Shown here piece after piece: positions 38,633 to 47,389 of a stretch of 64,000 nt of DNA. The first letter of the stretch is position 1. The number at the start of each line of letters is the position of its first letter. The notes under the pieces are model-generated. The model was not told where the DNA came from and searched no databases. It saw nothing but the letters and a program-made list of their open reading frames with translations. The position numbers and the translations under genes are program-made. The stretch comes from Oceanospirillales bacterium. GTDB lineage: Bacteria > Pseudomonadota > Gammaproteobacteria > Pseudomonadales > Endozoicomonadaceae. The DNA is taken from contig SIHQ01000016.1 of assembly GCA_004762125.1 (NCBI GenBank), positions 59,251 to 123,250 on the forward strand. The letters run 5' to 3'.

Positions 38633-39751
38633 TTATGGCCTATCGATTCGCAATACCTGTCCGCTGTCTGTCAGTAGAAACAGGCTGCCATCTTTAGCTA
38701 CTTCAACATGTCTGAGTCGTTCATTAAGATGATTCAATAATGAAACCTCTCTAACAGGCTGAGTTTTGTCCATATCAACCCATCGAAGCTCGCGGGTCTT
38801 TAACGTTGTATTCAGAAGGTCTCCCTGAAATTCAGGAAACATCTCTCCGTAATAAACCGTCATAGAGGAAGGTGCAATGGACGGTGTCCAATCTACCAGA
38901 GGTTGTTCCATCCCTGGGTATTCCCTGAATGGTGTAATCTGTGCCCCTGAATAATCTCGCCCGTAAGTGATCACCGGCCAGCCGTAGTTCTTACCGGCCT
39001 GTATGGTATTTATCTCATCACCTCCAGCTGGGCCATGTTCATTACTGAAGACAACTTGACGCTTACTGTCGTAAACCAGACCTTGAGGGTTCCTGTGTCC
39101 TAGAGAAAAAATGGCCTTGTTAGCGTTTTTATCAGAGGAGAAAGGATTATCACCCGGAATGCGGCCATCATCATTGAGTCTGACTATCTTTCCCAGCAGA
39201 GAGTCCTTTTTCTGTGCGCTTTCCCGATAATCGAAGCCATCACCAATAGTCACTAACAGCGTATTGTCTGACATGAAACTCATTCGCCCCCCATAGTGCA
39301 CCGGCGTGTCTTTGAAGGGTTGTGCAGTAAAGAGCGGTTGTCGCTCAACCAGTTTGTTGTTTTTTATCTTTGCCCGCATCAGTTTGAGGGTATTCTTATC
39401 ACGTGTGCCAAAGGCGTAACTCAGATAGACCCAACCATTTTCTTTATAGTTCGGGTGCAGTTTTATATCCAGTAAGCCGCCCTGCCCGGCAAAATAAACA
39501 TCTGGAGTGCCGGAAATAGATTGAGTGATGTCTTCATTGATGAGTTTCAATTGCCCCGAACGCTCGGTAACCAATAGTTCTCCAGAAGGTAACTCTACCA
39601 TCGACCAGGGTGATTGCAGTCCTGATATGAGCGTAGATACTCGCAGTTCCGGAGTTTCATCTTTTGCTACAGCGCCTTGAGCAACAAGTGCACTGGCAAT
39701 CGTTAAACAACCGATAGAAAAAAGGGCAGTTCTGAACTTACAGCGTTTCAT
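38633..39751 (-). CDS. PQQ-dependent aldose sugar dehydrogenase, YliI type
   Basis: A 372-residue periplasmic protein with a signal peptide (MKRCKFRTALFSIGCLTIAS, cleavage near AVAKD). The six-bladed propeller starts LQSPWSMVELPSGELLVTER. The catalytic base region is GQGGLLDIKLHPNY, PQQ-contacting residues include the VHYGGRMSF and GHRNPQGLVY motifs, and the Ca/PQQ end is NEHGPAGGDEIN...GKNYGWPVITYG. Length and motifs match E. coli YliI (371). It oxidises aldoses to lactones. Its ATG overlaps the stop of the upstream membrane protein gene as TAATG. Confidence 0.9.
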   Translation of the reverse strand: MKRCKFRTALFSIGCLTIASALVAQGAVAKDETPELRVSTLISGLQSPWSMVELPSGELLVTERSGQLKLINEDITQSISGTPDVYFAGQGGLLDIKLHPNYKENGWVYLSYAFGTRDKNTLKLMRAKIKNNKLVERQPLFTAQPFKDTPVHYGGRMSFMSDNTLLVTIGDGFDYRESAQKKDSLLGKIVRLNDDGRIPGDNPFSSDKNANKAIFSLGHRNPQGLVYDSKRQVVFSNEHGPAGGDEINTIQAGKNYGWPVITYGRDYSGAQITPFREYPGMEQPLVDWTPSIAPSSMTVYYGEMFPEFQGDLLNTTLKTRELRWVDMDKTQPVREVSLLNHLNERLRHVEVAKDGSLFLLTDSGQVLRIDRP

Positions 39752-40221
39752 TATTTACTTTCCCTGCTGACATTCGACTCTGTCCGTAAAAGACCATAAA
39801 CCGCACCACCCAGAAAGCCGGCAAGGGACTGACTGATCAGCCCCGTAGAGCTTCGAGCGCCAGCAATAGGCGTTACATCCAGTAATGGCTTCATTAGTAA
39901 CAGTGCCGTAGTAAGAGCTAGTCCACCAGCCAATGCCCACCAGTACCAGGCAGGATTGATTGTGCCACTCAGTTTGCCCAGGAATCGTGTTGTTCCAAAT
40001 GCAAGGAGCAGTCCGAGAGCGATAACGCTTCCATAGCCGGGGAGCAAGCCGAGCATATCGGTCAGAGTGGAATGGATGCGTGTTGTCAGATTGATATTGA
40101 TACCAAGAGCAGCAAGCTCATTGAGAACATACTGACTATGAGCCGAGCTGGCGAATACGAAAGCAATCAGTACAGACACTGCAAATACGACGAAGGTTTT
40201 TCGTTTAGGAATAATAGACAC
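39751..40221 (-). CDS. Inner-membrane hypothetical protein coupled to the aldose dehydrogenase
   Basis: A 156-residue protein with an N-terminal hydrophobic helix after a basic start (MSIIPKRKTFVVFAVSVLIA) and three further helices (YGSVIALGLLLAFGTTRFLG, WYWWALAGGLALTTALLLM, SLAGFLGGAVYGLL). The family is not recognised. Stop/start overlap TAATG with the dehydrogenase gene indicates co-translation; a quinone-linked or membrane-anchoring role for the dehydrogenase is possible but only inferred. Confidence 0.72.
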   Translation of the reverse strand: MSIIPKRKTFVVFAVSVLIAFVFASSAHSQYVLNELAALGININLTTRIHSTLTDMLGLLPGYGSVIALGLLLAFGTTRFLGKLSGTINPAWYWWALAGGLALTTALLLMKPLLDVTPIAGARSSTGLISQSLAGFLGGAVYGLLRTESNVSRESK

Positions 40222-40352
40222 AAGTTTGCCGGTTTGTTTTTATGTAATCATACCAGTAACAAGGCTCTTTTCACTAGATGATGCCCCAGCCCACCTTTAT
40301 CTGGTAATCTGATTTCGAAGTTGCCAATAAAAATGATGAATCTGGTATATCC

Positions 40353-40871
40353 ATGAGCATTCACGTCACAGAAGAGATCGTGCTGGAAACGCTATCAAGG
40401 TCAGACGCAAAAGCTGTATTCGATCTAGTAGAAAATAACCGGAACCAGTTGCAGCAGTATCTGTATTGGGTAGACGATGTTACCGATATAAAAAGCACTG
40501 AGCAGTATATTGATGCCCGTATCAACAGCGGCTTGCCTGAAGCAAGATGGTACAAAATCGTCTTCAGGAACAAGGTATCCGGCATATTTGGTGTTAAATC
40601 ACTGTGTCGTGAACAATCTGAAGCTGAGATAGGTTACTGGTTATCACAAGGTGCTCAGCGGTACGGAGTCGTGTCCAGAATTATTTCTGAAGTTTGCACG
40701 ATTCTTAAAAGTGAAGGGATTCATTTCCTAAAAATAAATTGCCTTCAGGAGAACCAGGCCAGTATCGCTGTAGCAGAGCGTTCAGGAGCAATCCATACAG
40801 GGATCATATCAGATTATCTTCAAGTGGCTGGCCAGTTTCAAGATCTCTATACCTACACAAAACGACTGTAA
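40353..40871 (+). CDS. GNAT N-acetyltransferase, RimJ/RimL type
   Basis: A 172-residue protein. It opens EEIVLETLSRSDAKAVFDLVENNRNQLQQYL, as in RimL-type enzymes. The acetyl-CoA region is AEIGYWLSQGAQRYGVVSRIISEV, and CLQENQASIAVAERSGAIHTG is the C-terminal strand motif of this branch. The pyrophosphate loop lacks the canonical Q/R-x-x-G-x-G/A glycines (SQGAQRYGV), a common RimL variation. First of four adjacent GNAT genes. Confidence 0.87.
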   Translation: MSIHVTEEIVLETLSRSDAKAVFDLVENNRNQLQQYLYWVDDVTDIKSTEQYIDARINSGLPEARWYKIVFRNKVSGIFGVKSLCREQSEAEIGYWLSQGAQRYGVVSRIISEVCTILKSEGIHFLKINCLQENQASIAVAERSGAIHTGIISDYLQVAGQFQDLYTYTKRL

Positions 40872-40934
40872 TTGAATCTCGATATTTTCTTATGCATGCG
40901 GTTTGATTCATCCTGTCATTAATATAAGAACAAG

Positions 40935-41453
40935 ATGTCTTTTAATATGAATAACAATGCCATACCCGTGTTTTTGAAAGTAATGGATGATGAAGCTTTC
41001 TGTCACTATCTGGAAATAGCCATACCCGCTTATGCTGATGATAATATCAGTTCAGGACGTTGGGAAGCATCCGACGCACTGGAACGTTCGAAGCAGTCTT
41101 ATACTGATTTGTTGCCGCAGCGACATGAAACTAAGAACAACTCTCTTTTCAACATAATTGTCAGTGGCAGACAAGAAACGGTTGGTCATATTTGGATTAA
41201 GATTGAAGACCATACTCATACAAAATCAGCCTTTATTTATGATATCGAGATTTATAAAGTGCACCGCCGGAATGGTTATGCCAAAGCAGCGCTGAGTTGC
41301 ATTGAATCTGTTGTTGCAGAGATGGGGGCCAGCAGTTTGGGACTGCATGTTTTTAATAACAATCCCGGAGCAATCAACCTATATGAAAGCATAGGTTTTC
41401 AAGCGGTGAGTCAGAATATGCAAAAGAAGATTGAGCCTGTTGAAGCTTCATAA
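40935..41453 (+). CDS. GNAT N-acetyltransferase
   Basis: A 172-residue GNAT. The central beta strand and CoA loop are FIYDIEIYKVHRRNGYAKAALSCIESV (R-R-N-G-Y-A as the P-loop), and the tail GLHVFNNNPGAINLYESIGFQAVSQNMQKKI is the standard C-terminal motif. The start is taken at the first in-frame ATG (weak ribosome site). The stop overlaps the next gene's start as TAATG. Confidence 0.88.
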   Translation: MSFNMNNNAIPVFLKVMDDEAFCHYLEIAIPAYADDNISSGRWEASDALERSKQSYTDLLPQRHETKNNSLFNIIVSGRQETVGHIWIKIEDHTHTKSAFIYDIEIYKVHRRNGYAKAALSCIESVVAEMGASSLGLHVFNNNPGAINLYESIGFQAVSQNMQKKIEPVEAS

Positions 41454-41998
41454 TGACAAACCAACTGATTATAGAAACTCCCCGACTATTAATGAGACCG
41501 ATGGTTACTGCTGACTGGTCGCTTTTTCATCGACTGGAAACAGATTCTTCTGTTCAGAAATACGTTTCAGACCTGAAAGACAACAGCTCCATCAAGCAAC
41601 GTTTTGAGTCACGATTACCTCTATGGAGTAAAACCGGTTCTCAATGGCTTTGTCTTATTATTACTGAAAAAAGCTCAAGCAAACCTATAGGTATTACCGG
41701 CTTCTACCCAGAGTGGGAACCCTGCAGGCAGGCAGAGGTTGGGTTTATGTTGCTGCCTGATTATCAGAATAAGGGCTTTGGTAAAGAGTCATTGTTAGCC
41801 TTGGCAAGGTACGCCTTTGAAGAGTGTCGTTTCCATAAACTTAAAGCGACTGTCACCGAGGGTAACGATGCTTGCTGTCAGCTGTTGAAAAATATCGGCT
41901 TTCAGCAGGAAGCGAGACTCCGGGATAACTACAGAATTGCAGGGCAATGGCAGAACGATCTTGTCTTTGGTTTGCTTCATCATGAGTTCGACAGATAA
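41453..41998 (+). CDS. GNAT N-acetyltransferase, RimJ/RimL type
   Basis: A 181-residue acetyltransferase: IIETPRLLMRPMVTADWSLFHRLETDSSVQKYV at the start, AEVGFMLLPDYQNKGFGKESLLALARYAF as the CoA motif (Q-N-K-G-F-G), and KATVTEGNDACCQLLKNIGFQQEARLRDNYRIAGQW near the end. It closely follows the RimJ/L plan. Translationally coupled to the preceding GNAT by TAATG. Confidence 0.9.
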   Translation: MTNQLIIETPRLLMRPMVTADWSLFHRLETDSSVQKYVSDLKDNSSIKQRFESRLPLWSKTGSQWLCLIITEKSSSKPIGITGFYPEWEPCRQAEVGFMLLPDYQNKGFGKESLLALARYAFEECRFHKLKATVTEGNDACCQLLKNIGFQQEARLRDNYRIAGQWQNDLVFGLLHHEFDR

Positions 41999-42045
41999 TC
42001 TTTGCTCGCTCACGGCTTTCAATATTTATAAGAACCGACTGGAAA

Positions 42046-42459
42046 ATGGACATCATTAGAAATACAGAACCTGGCGATCAGGATATAAGTGAAATCAGGG
42101 AAAGTTTGAGAGAATTTAACCGACCGTTTCTGGAAGGCATCCGCAGTAAAGAAGTGGCCTTCTATATAAATGATCAACAAGGTGAAAAAATTGCTGGCGT
42201 GGTTGGCCGCTTAAGAGGCAACTGGCTTCTGGTTCAGTATCTCTGGGTTAAGGAATCCCTGAAAAAGCAGGGTCTGGGTTCAAGGCTTCTTCAAGCTCTT
42301 GAAGGTCACGCCATTGAAAATGGATGCCATTCAGCGATGTTGGATACAGCTGACTTTCAGGCAGAACCTTTTTATCGTAAACACGGATATAAGACAGAGA
42401 TGACACTGGAAGATGATGGCTTTCCTACGGTGTTTTATATGACAAAACGGTTGGTTTGA
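42046..42459 (+). CDS. GNAT N-acetyltransferase (short type)
   Basis: A 137-residue GNAT. The order is REFNRPFLEGIRSKEVAFYINDQQGEKIAGVVGRL, then LWVKESLKKQGLGSRLLQALEGHAIENGCHSAMLDT with the canonical Q-G-L-G-S-R loop, then PFYRKHGYKTEMTLEDDGFPTVFYMTKRL. The end is typical of small stand-alone GNATs that acetylate small molecules. It starts 47 bases after the third GNAT. Confidence 0.9.
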   Translation: MDIIRNTEPGDQDISEIRESLREFNRPFLEGIRSKEVAFYINDQQGEKIAGVVGRLRGNWLLVQYLWVKESLKKQGLGSRLLQALEGHAIENGCHSAMLDTADFQAEPFYRKHGYKTEMTLEDDGFPTVFYMTKRLV

Positions 42460-42619
42460 GCGCTATTGGTTATGCAGAGGGACTTAACTCAAAGCGTGTT
42501 ATCCAGACATTCACCTATCCTGTTTTTGATGTCCATTCTCTTGATCTCAATCAATTACCCGACTCTTTTACTTGGTTATCGTCTGTTACATATTTAGCTT
42601 TCGATACAAGGTGATAAAG

Positions 42620-42739
42620 ATGAGTTGTTGTGGCGCTTGCGGTGGACAGGATACCGAGAAGAAAAACGAACAGGAAAAAACGGTTGACCAACAGGGTGAA
42701 AAATCCGGAGCGAAGCAGGAACAGCAAGAAGCTCAGTAA
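42620..42739 (+). CDS. Cys-rich miniprotein with CCGACGG motif
   Basis: A 39-residue open frame too short for usual gene callers: it starts MSCCGACGGQ and then runs to a Lys/Glu/Gln-rich tail without hydrophobic core. It has an AGGTGA site 6 bases before the ATG. The start resembles the small CCGSCS-motif proteins of marine gammaproteobacteria, of unknown role; three cysteines in a Gly/Ala setting suggest metal binding (inference). A long imperfect inverted repeat follows. Confidence 0.65.
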   Translation: MSCCGACGGQDTEKKNEQEKTVDQQGEKSGAKQEQQEAQ

Positions 42740-42760
42740 TTATCGTAGGGTTGAATCAAA

Positions 42761-42818
42761 ACGATCCATAGAATCAGGCCAACATTATTGCTTTATTGGC
42801 TGATTCTATGGGCATCGT
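42761..42818. repeat. Long inverted repeat / hairpin after the miniprotein gene
   Basis: ACGAT + CCATAGAATCAG + GCCAA on the left arm pairs with TTGGC + TGATTCTATGG + GCATCGT on the right, with only small bulges (about 20 bp of stem). No T-run follows, and outer sequences partly continue the symmetry. It may terminate the miniprotein message and the opposing P450 transcript, or be a MITE-like unit. Confidence 0.65.
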
Positions 42819-42872
42819 TAAGGTCGAATCATCTCTCTGGACTGTACGTCAAAAAAGCGCTCTGACTCTGAG

Positions 42873-44087
42873 TCAGATGTCGCGAGCCGTCATTCTCACA
42901 GGCATTTTCTTAAAACCGTTAACCATATTGGAACGAATACGAAAAGGTTCAGCCGCTAATTCTATTCCCTGAAACATTTTGAAGAATTCTTCAAAGAATA
43001 TCCGGGTTTCCAGCCGAGCCAAATGTGCCCCCAGACAGAAGTGAACTCCATGACCAAACGCCATGTGGTTATTGGATTCACGGTCAATCCTGAACTCCAG
43101 AGGCTGCTCAAACTCCCTTTCGTCAAAGTTGGCTGAGCTGTAAAGCATCACAACCTTGTCGTTTTCCTTAATAAACTGCCCAGCTATTTCGGTATCTTTT
43201 GTCGCAGTACGACGGAAATAATGCAGCGGACAGGTCCAGCGCAACATCTCTTCAATCGCGGCATTGAGTAATTCAGGATTTTCTTCAAGCTGTTTATAAA
43301 GTTCCGGCCGCTTTATCAGCTCGTACATGCCACCTGCAATCAAGGCCCGTGTGGTCTCGTTGCCGGCCACTGTAATCTGGATAAACAGGGAAGCAAATTC
43401 AGCCTCATTCACCTTATGGCCATCGACCTCTACGTTAACCAGCAGAGAAATAAGGTCATCACCGCCCTTGTCTTTGCGATCAGCCGCCAGGCTGTAACCG
43501 TACTGGCCCATCTCAATAGCGGCTTGCTTAACTTCTTCCGGTGTACCTCCTATATCAGGATCACTGGCTGATGTTTGCAGATCCGACCATTCTCGAAGCT
43601 TTGACCACATGTCGGCTGGAACACCCATCATGGAGCCTATTACGGCGCTAGGCAGTTGTCCGGCAATGTCGTATACAAAATTGCATTCCGGCTGATCAAC
43701 ACATTTCTGCAATATCTCTCGACAGATGTCTCTTATTTTTGGTTCAAGCTCAGCCAGCATTCTGGTGGTGAAACGACTGAGTACAACACGGCGAAGGGGA
43801 CCGTGATCAGGCGGATCCATACCCAAAAGCTGCCCTTGAACCATAGGCAAAACATCTTCAGGCAAGTCATCCACAAGGACATAACCACGCTCAGCGGAAA
43901 AAGTTTTAAAATCTCTGGAAACGGCGCGTACATCCTCGTGTCGGCTGAGTACCCAGTACCCACCGCCATCAGGATGCGGATGCCAGTATACCGGTGCTTT
44001 TTCTCGCAGCAGCTGAAACTGCTGGTGAGGAACACCTTCGATGTAATGATCAGGGTTATAGATATCAATCTCTTCAAGCTTCATCAA
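42873..44087 (-). CDS. Cytochrome P450
   Basis: A 404-residue soluble bacterial P450. The I-helix oxygen-binding motif is ITVAGNETTRALI; the K-helix ExxR is IEEMLRWTCPLHYFRR; the heme loop is AFGHGVHFCLGAHLARLE with the axial cysteine. The N-terminus (YIEGVPHQQFQLLREKAPVYWHPHPDGGGYW) is most like the CYP125/142-type sterol or terpene hydroxylases (impression). No ferredoxin or reductase gene is in the window. It lies 7 bases downstream of the cupin gene, so the two form an operon. Confidence 0.92.
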   Translation of the reverse strand: MMKLEEIDIYNPDHYIEGVPHQQFQLLREKAPVYWHPHPDGGGYWVLSRHEDVRAVSRDFKTFSAERGYVLVDDLPEDVLPMVQGQLLGMDPPDHGPLRRVVLSRFTTRMLAELEPKIRDICREILQKCVDQPECNFVYDIAGQLPSAVIGSMMGVPADMWSKLREWSDLQTSASDPDIGGTPEEVKQAAIEMGQYGYSLAADRKDKGGDDLISLLVNVEVDGHKVNEAEFASLFIQITVAGNETTRALIAGGMYELIKRPELYKQLEENPELLNAAIEEMLRWTCPLHYFRRTATKDTEIAGQFIKENDKVVMLYSSANFDEREFEQPLEFRIDRESNNHMAFGHGVHFCLGAHLARLETRIFFEEFFKMFQGIELAAEPFRIRSNMVNGFKKMPVRMTARDI

Positions 44088-44094
44088 AACACCC

Positions 44095-44595
44095 TCAAGC
44101 CAGGATTAAACTGGCATCAACCGTTAATTCCTGCTCTTCAGCCAGACGAAGATAATCCGCCAACTGACTGTGACCATCCGCAATGCCCCAAATGGCACCT
44201 TCATCACTGAAATTGGTCAGGCTACCTTCAATGCAGAAGAATACGACGGCAGGCTCTTCACTGGTTTCCGGCACCATTAGTGTATGAGCACTATTGGCTG
44301 GTTCACGAATAACAGAGCCGGATGTCGCAAGAAAATCATTTTCCAGATAGCCCCACCTTCCCTGCAGAGTAAATGCGGTCACTGCACCACTGTGACGATG
44401 TTTGGGAAGTAAGGTTCCTGGAGGGAAACGATTCATAGTGATCCAGCTACCGGTCTTGTCACAGACACGTAACATCTTGAAATCAATCCCCATTCCCTGA
44501 TCGACCCAGGGTAGATCGTTATGATTAAGGTGGCCTGCAGCCAAGGGAGATTCCGGGATTGAATTGATATTAACTTCGGGGAGATCCATTCTCAC
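44095..44595 (-). CDS. Cupin-domain protein, dihydroxyacetophenone-dioxygenase-like
   Basis: A 166-residue cupin. The metal-binding motif 1 is FPPGTLLPKHRHSGAVTAFTLQGRWGYLE (two His plus a later position), and motif 2 is REPANSAHTLMVPE. The overall plan resembles 2,4'-dihydroxyacetophenone dioxygenase-type cupins, which cleave C-C bonds in aromatic ketones; the assignment is tentative. It starts just before the P450 gene on the same strand, and the two enzymes likely act on one substrate. Confidence 0.78.
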   Translation of the reverse strand: MRMDLPEVNINSIPESPLAAGHLNHNDLPWVDQGMGIDFKMLRVCDKTGSWITMNRFPPGTLLPKHRHSGAVTAFTLQGRWGYLENDFLATSGSVIREPANSAHTLMVPETSEEPAVVFFCIEGSLTNFSDEGAIWGIADGHSQLADYLRLAEEQELTVDASLILA

Positions 44596-44767
44596 TCCTT
44601 CACAGCTCTGTGTAGCTTGCTTCCAGCCATACCTGGCGGACAGAAAAGCATTGAGCCTATCTATTGTTATTATTATTTTGCGGAGAAATTATTACACCTG
44701 ATTTAATTTCGAACAAGTATTAGTGTACGTCAATGTCTGTCTGCCGATGACTGGAGCAGAGGTGATA

Positions 44768-44804
44768 GCCGAGACGCTGGGGAATCGAACCTCGGCGTAT
44801 CGGC
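44768..44804 (-). other. GC-rich hairpin between pxpC and the cupin gene
   Basis: GCCGAGACGC (44768-44777) pairs with GCGTATCGGC (44795-44804) over 9 of 10 positions. It is adjacent to the pxpC stop on the minus strand and is probably part of a weak terminator. The loop contains GGAATCGAACC, whose complement resembles a tRNA T-loop, but no tRNA structure can be built. Confidence 0.5.
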
Positions 44805-45770
44805 TCAGGAATCAGAGAAAAACCGATTAAATATAACCCATTCCGCCTGAGCCTGTGGCAATGAAACAGACTTAAAACTGATCCTGGCACCAGGCTGTCG
44901 CTGAGCAAGCTGGCTGATACTGCGCCGACTTATACAGCCTATTTTAGGATAACCTCCCAGTGTCTGGCGATCCTGCATCAGAATAATAGGTTGCCCATCC
45001 GCTGGTATCTGCACAGCACCAAGAGCAATGCCCTCTGAAATGATGCCAGTCAGATCTCCCGGTAATTGAAGCTGGCCTTTTTCAAGCTGGCTCTTCTCTA
45101 ACTGAAACCCCATACGATCTGAACGAGCAGATACCTGAAACTCCTGAGAGTAAAAATCTTTCATGGATTGTTCGGAAAAGAGTTTATGCTGATAACCTTC
45201 AATCAACTCTAATGCCAGAGGCAGGCCGTAATTCGGGATAAACTGTGCCGGTACACGTCTATTGAAACTCTCAGTTTTACTCATTTCCAGTATTGAAAGA
45301 GTGTCACCTTGTTGCAATGCCCTGCCATTCAGGCCCCCCATGTTATTTCGAACAACCGTTGAAACGCTGCCAAGAACGGATTTGATCTGAAAACCACTTG
45401 TTATTGCCAGATAACAAAACCGACCCTTTCCAGGCTGGCAACCTTTGAAGCTAATGCGATCCCCCTGCTTTGCCTGAAAACTGCTCCAGTTCCTGACCGA
45501 CAGGCCATTGACCATGGCCTGTCCATCAGCACCGGTAATCGCAAGACTTGTCGGCTTAAGTACTTCGAACTCGCCAAGCCCAAGAGCAATTTCAATCACT
45601 ACACAGTCACAGCTGTTTCCCAGTAAACGGTTGGCCCAATGGCTGGCGTATTCATCTGCAGCGCCACCCTGACTAAGTCCAGACTCACCAACGCCCAGAC
45701 GGCCTTTATCTTGCAGTAAACATTGCAGGCCTGAATTAACCACTACTAAGGTTTGTATTTCAGTCGCCAT
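44805..45770 (-). CDS. pxpC: 5-oxoprolinase subunit C (biotin-dependent carboxyltransferase-like, YbgK)
   Basis: A 321-residue KipA/YbgK-family protein: LQCLLQDKGRLGVGESGLSQGGAADEYA at the start, EIALGLGEFEV, AITGADGQAMVNG and IILMQDRQTLGGYPKIGCI near the end. With PxpB and PxpA it forms the ATP-dependent prokaryotic 5-oxoprolinase that opens pyroglutamate to glutamate. The start overlaps pxpB by 11 bases. Last gene of pxpABC. Confidence 0.93.
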   Translation of the reverse strand: MATEIQTLVVVNSGLQCLLQDKGRLGVGESGLSQGGAADEYASHWANRLLGNSCDCVVIEIALGLGEFEVLKPTSLAITGADGQAMVNGLSVRNWSSFQAKQGDRISFKGCQPGKGRFCYLAITSGFQIKSVLGSVSTVVRNNMGGLNGRALQQGDTLSILEMSKTESFNRRVPAQFIPNYGLPLALELIEGYQHKLFSEQSMKDFYSQEFQVSARSDRMGFQLEKSQLEKGQLQLPGDLTGIISEGIALGAVQIPADGQPIILMQDRQTLGGYPKIGCISRRSISQLAQRQPGARISFKSVSLPQAQAEWVIFNRFFSDS

Positions 45771-46479
45771 TCCAGCGCAGTCCTCCTGACTTCAAATATT
45801 CTTCCAGTGACATTGGTTTGAATTTCACCCGATCACCTACGTTGAATGGTGTCATTGGGTCATTCTCGGAATCAAACAAAGATGTCGTGCAGTTGCCAAT
45901 GATTTGCCAACCGCCAGGTGAATTCTGAGGGTAAACAGCAGTCTGTTGATCAGCGATACCAAGACTGCCTTTCATTACTTTCTTTCGTGGCGTTGCCAGC
46001 CTGGGTAAGGTTATTCGCGAGTCAACGGATGCCAAGAAGGCAAAGCCGGGAGCAAATCCTATAGCGCAGACCCGATATTCACGGGCGCTGTGTATCTCGA
46101 TCACCTCATCAACACTAAGATTAAGTGCCGCAGCTGCTGGCTCGAGATCAGGGGCAACATCCGGATGATAACAGGCTGGCAACTCGATCAGTTTGCCAGG
46201 CCCATCTGAAGAAGCGACTGAATCGGGCATTTTGTTCAATGTGGATTTTAGTGTTTTACTCACCGCAAGGTAGTCGAGCTGTAAAGCATCATACTGAATA
46301 TATATGGACGTATAAGAAGGTATGATCTCTATCAGCCATTGGAACGACAGTGAGCGAATATAACCACAACTATTACCAATAAGAATGGCCGTTTCTTCAC
46401 TGATTTCATTGGCAAAATAAATCATAAGGCCGGTTTCTGATACAGACTCAATCCGTATCAGAGAGGCATCAAACGTCAT
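45760..46479 (-). CDS. pxpB: 5-oxoprolinase subunit B (YbgJ/KipI family)
   Basis: A 239-residue protein of the KipI/YbgJ family. Conserved features are YRVCAIGFAPGFAFLASVDSRITLPRLATPRKKVMKGSLGIADQQTAVYPQNSPGGWQIIGNCTTSLF-type segments, including GFAPGFAFL and SPGGWQIIG. It partners PxpC. Its ATG overlaps the pxpA stop (ATGA). Confidence 0.93.
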   Translation of the reverse strand: MTFDASLIRIESVSETGLMIYFANEISEETAILIGNSCGYIRSLSFQWLIEIIPSYTSIYIQYDALQLDYLAVSKTLKSTLNKMPDSVASSDGPGKLIELPACYHPDVAPDLEPAAAALNLSVDEVIEIHSAREYRVCAIGFAPGFAFLASVDSRITLPRLATPRKKVMKGSLGIADQQTAVYPQNSPGGWQIIGNCTTSLFDSENDPMTPFNVGDRVKFKPMSLEEYLKSGGLRWNGD

Positions 46480-47225
46480 GCAAGGGCCTCACGAATTTTC
46501 TTAACTACTGCAATGGACTCAGGGTTATCACCATGAACACAGAGAGTGTCGGCATTGAGAGACAGTCGCTGTCCTGAATCGGTTATCACTATCCCTTCTT
46601 TTGCCAACCGTTGTGCCTGTTCACAGATTACTTTTGAATCATGATGTACGGCACCAGATTCCGTCCGTGGCAATAACTGCCCTTTATCGTTATAGGCACG
46701 ATCTGCAAAGGCTTCAAACAGCAACTCTACCTTTGAAGCTTTGGCCAGAACGTTATACTTCTGGTTATCCGCAGTCGCCTGAATCATTAACTTCACGTGT
46801 CCATCAAAGGTAGCTGCAACTTTCAGGATCGCTTCAAACACCTGCTGGTCATTCATCATATCGTGATAGAGAGCACCGTGAGGTTTGATATAACTGACTT
46901 CAGATCCATATAACTGACAGATAGCCTGCAGTGCTCCCACCTGATATTGAACCAAATGAGTAATAGCTTCGGGGGTATGTGGAATCGAGCGACGACCAAA
47001 ACCTACTTTATCGTCATATCCCGGATGGGCACCTATAGTGGCATTCCGGTCAGCAGCCAGTTTGACAGTCTCCGCCATGGTGTCGGGATCAGCCGCATGA
47101 AAGCCACAGGCAATATTAGCCATATCGACACAGGCCATCACTTCGCTGTCACAGCCCATTTGCCAAGGTCCGTAGCTTTCACCCATGTCACAGTTCAACA
47201 ACAGTCGGGGTTTATTATCGATCAT
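46476..47225 (-). CDS. pxpA: 5-oxoprolinase subunit A (LamB/YcsF family)
   Basis: A 249-residue LamB/YcsF protein: LLNCDMGESYGPWQMG, ACGFHAADPDTMAETVKLA, IGAHPGYDDKVGFGRR, YIKPHGALYHDMM and the end LSLNADTLCVHGDNPESI, all the family signatures including the putative metal-binding Asp, His and His. First gene of pxpABC; divergent from the TRAP transporter genes. Confidence 0.94.
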   Translation of the reverse strand: MIDNKPRLLLNCDMGESYGPWQMGCDSEVMACVDMANIACGFHAADPDTMAETVKLAADRNATIGAHPGYDDKVGFGRRSIPHTPEAITHLVQYQVGALQAICQLYGSEVSYIKPHGALYHDMMNDQQVFEAILKVAATFDGHVKLMIQATADNQKYNVLAKASKVELLFEAFADRAYNDKGQLLPRTESGAVHHDSKVICEQAQRLAKEGIVITDSGQRLSLNADTLCVHGDNPESIAVVKKIREALA

Positions 47226-47389
47226 TGAGTCAGCTCTTATTTATTTTTGATAGTACTGCCATATCCGTTAACCGAACTACTTTTGCGAAAAAGATGTCTA
47301 CAGAAAATGACTACTGGAGAATATTTTAGGTAGCAGGTAATACGACTACGGCTTATCAGTCTGTTCAATAACGATAAATGATAGTTTAA

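Noticed and set aside
44768..44804. Complement of the loop reads GGTTCGATTCC, like a tRNA T-loop
   Set aside because: The required T-stem has mismatches, and no anticodon arm, acceptor stem or CCA can be found on either side; it is a simple hairpin.
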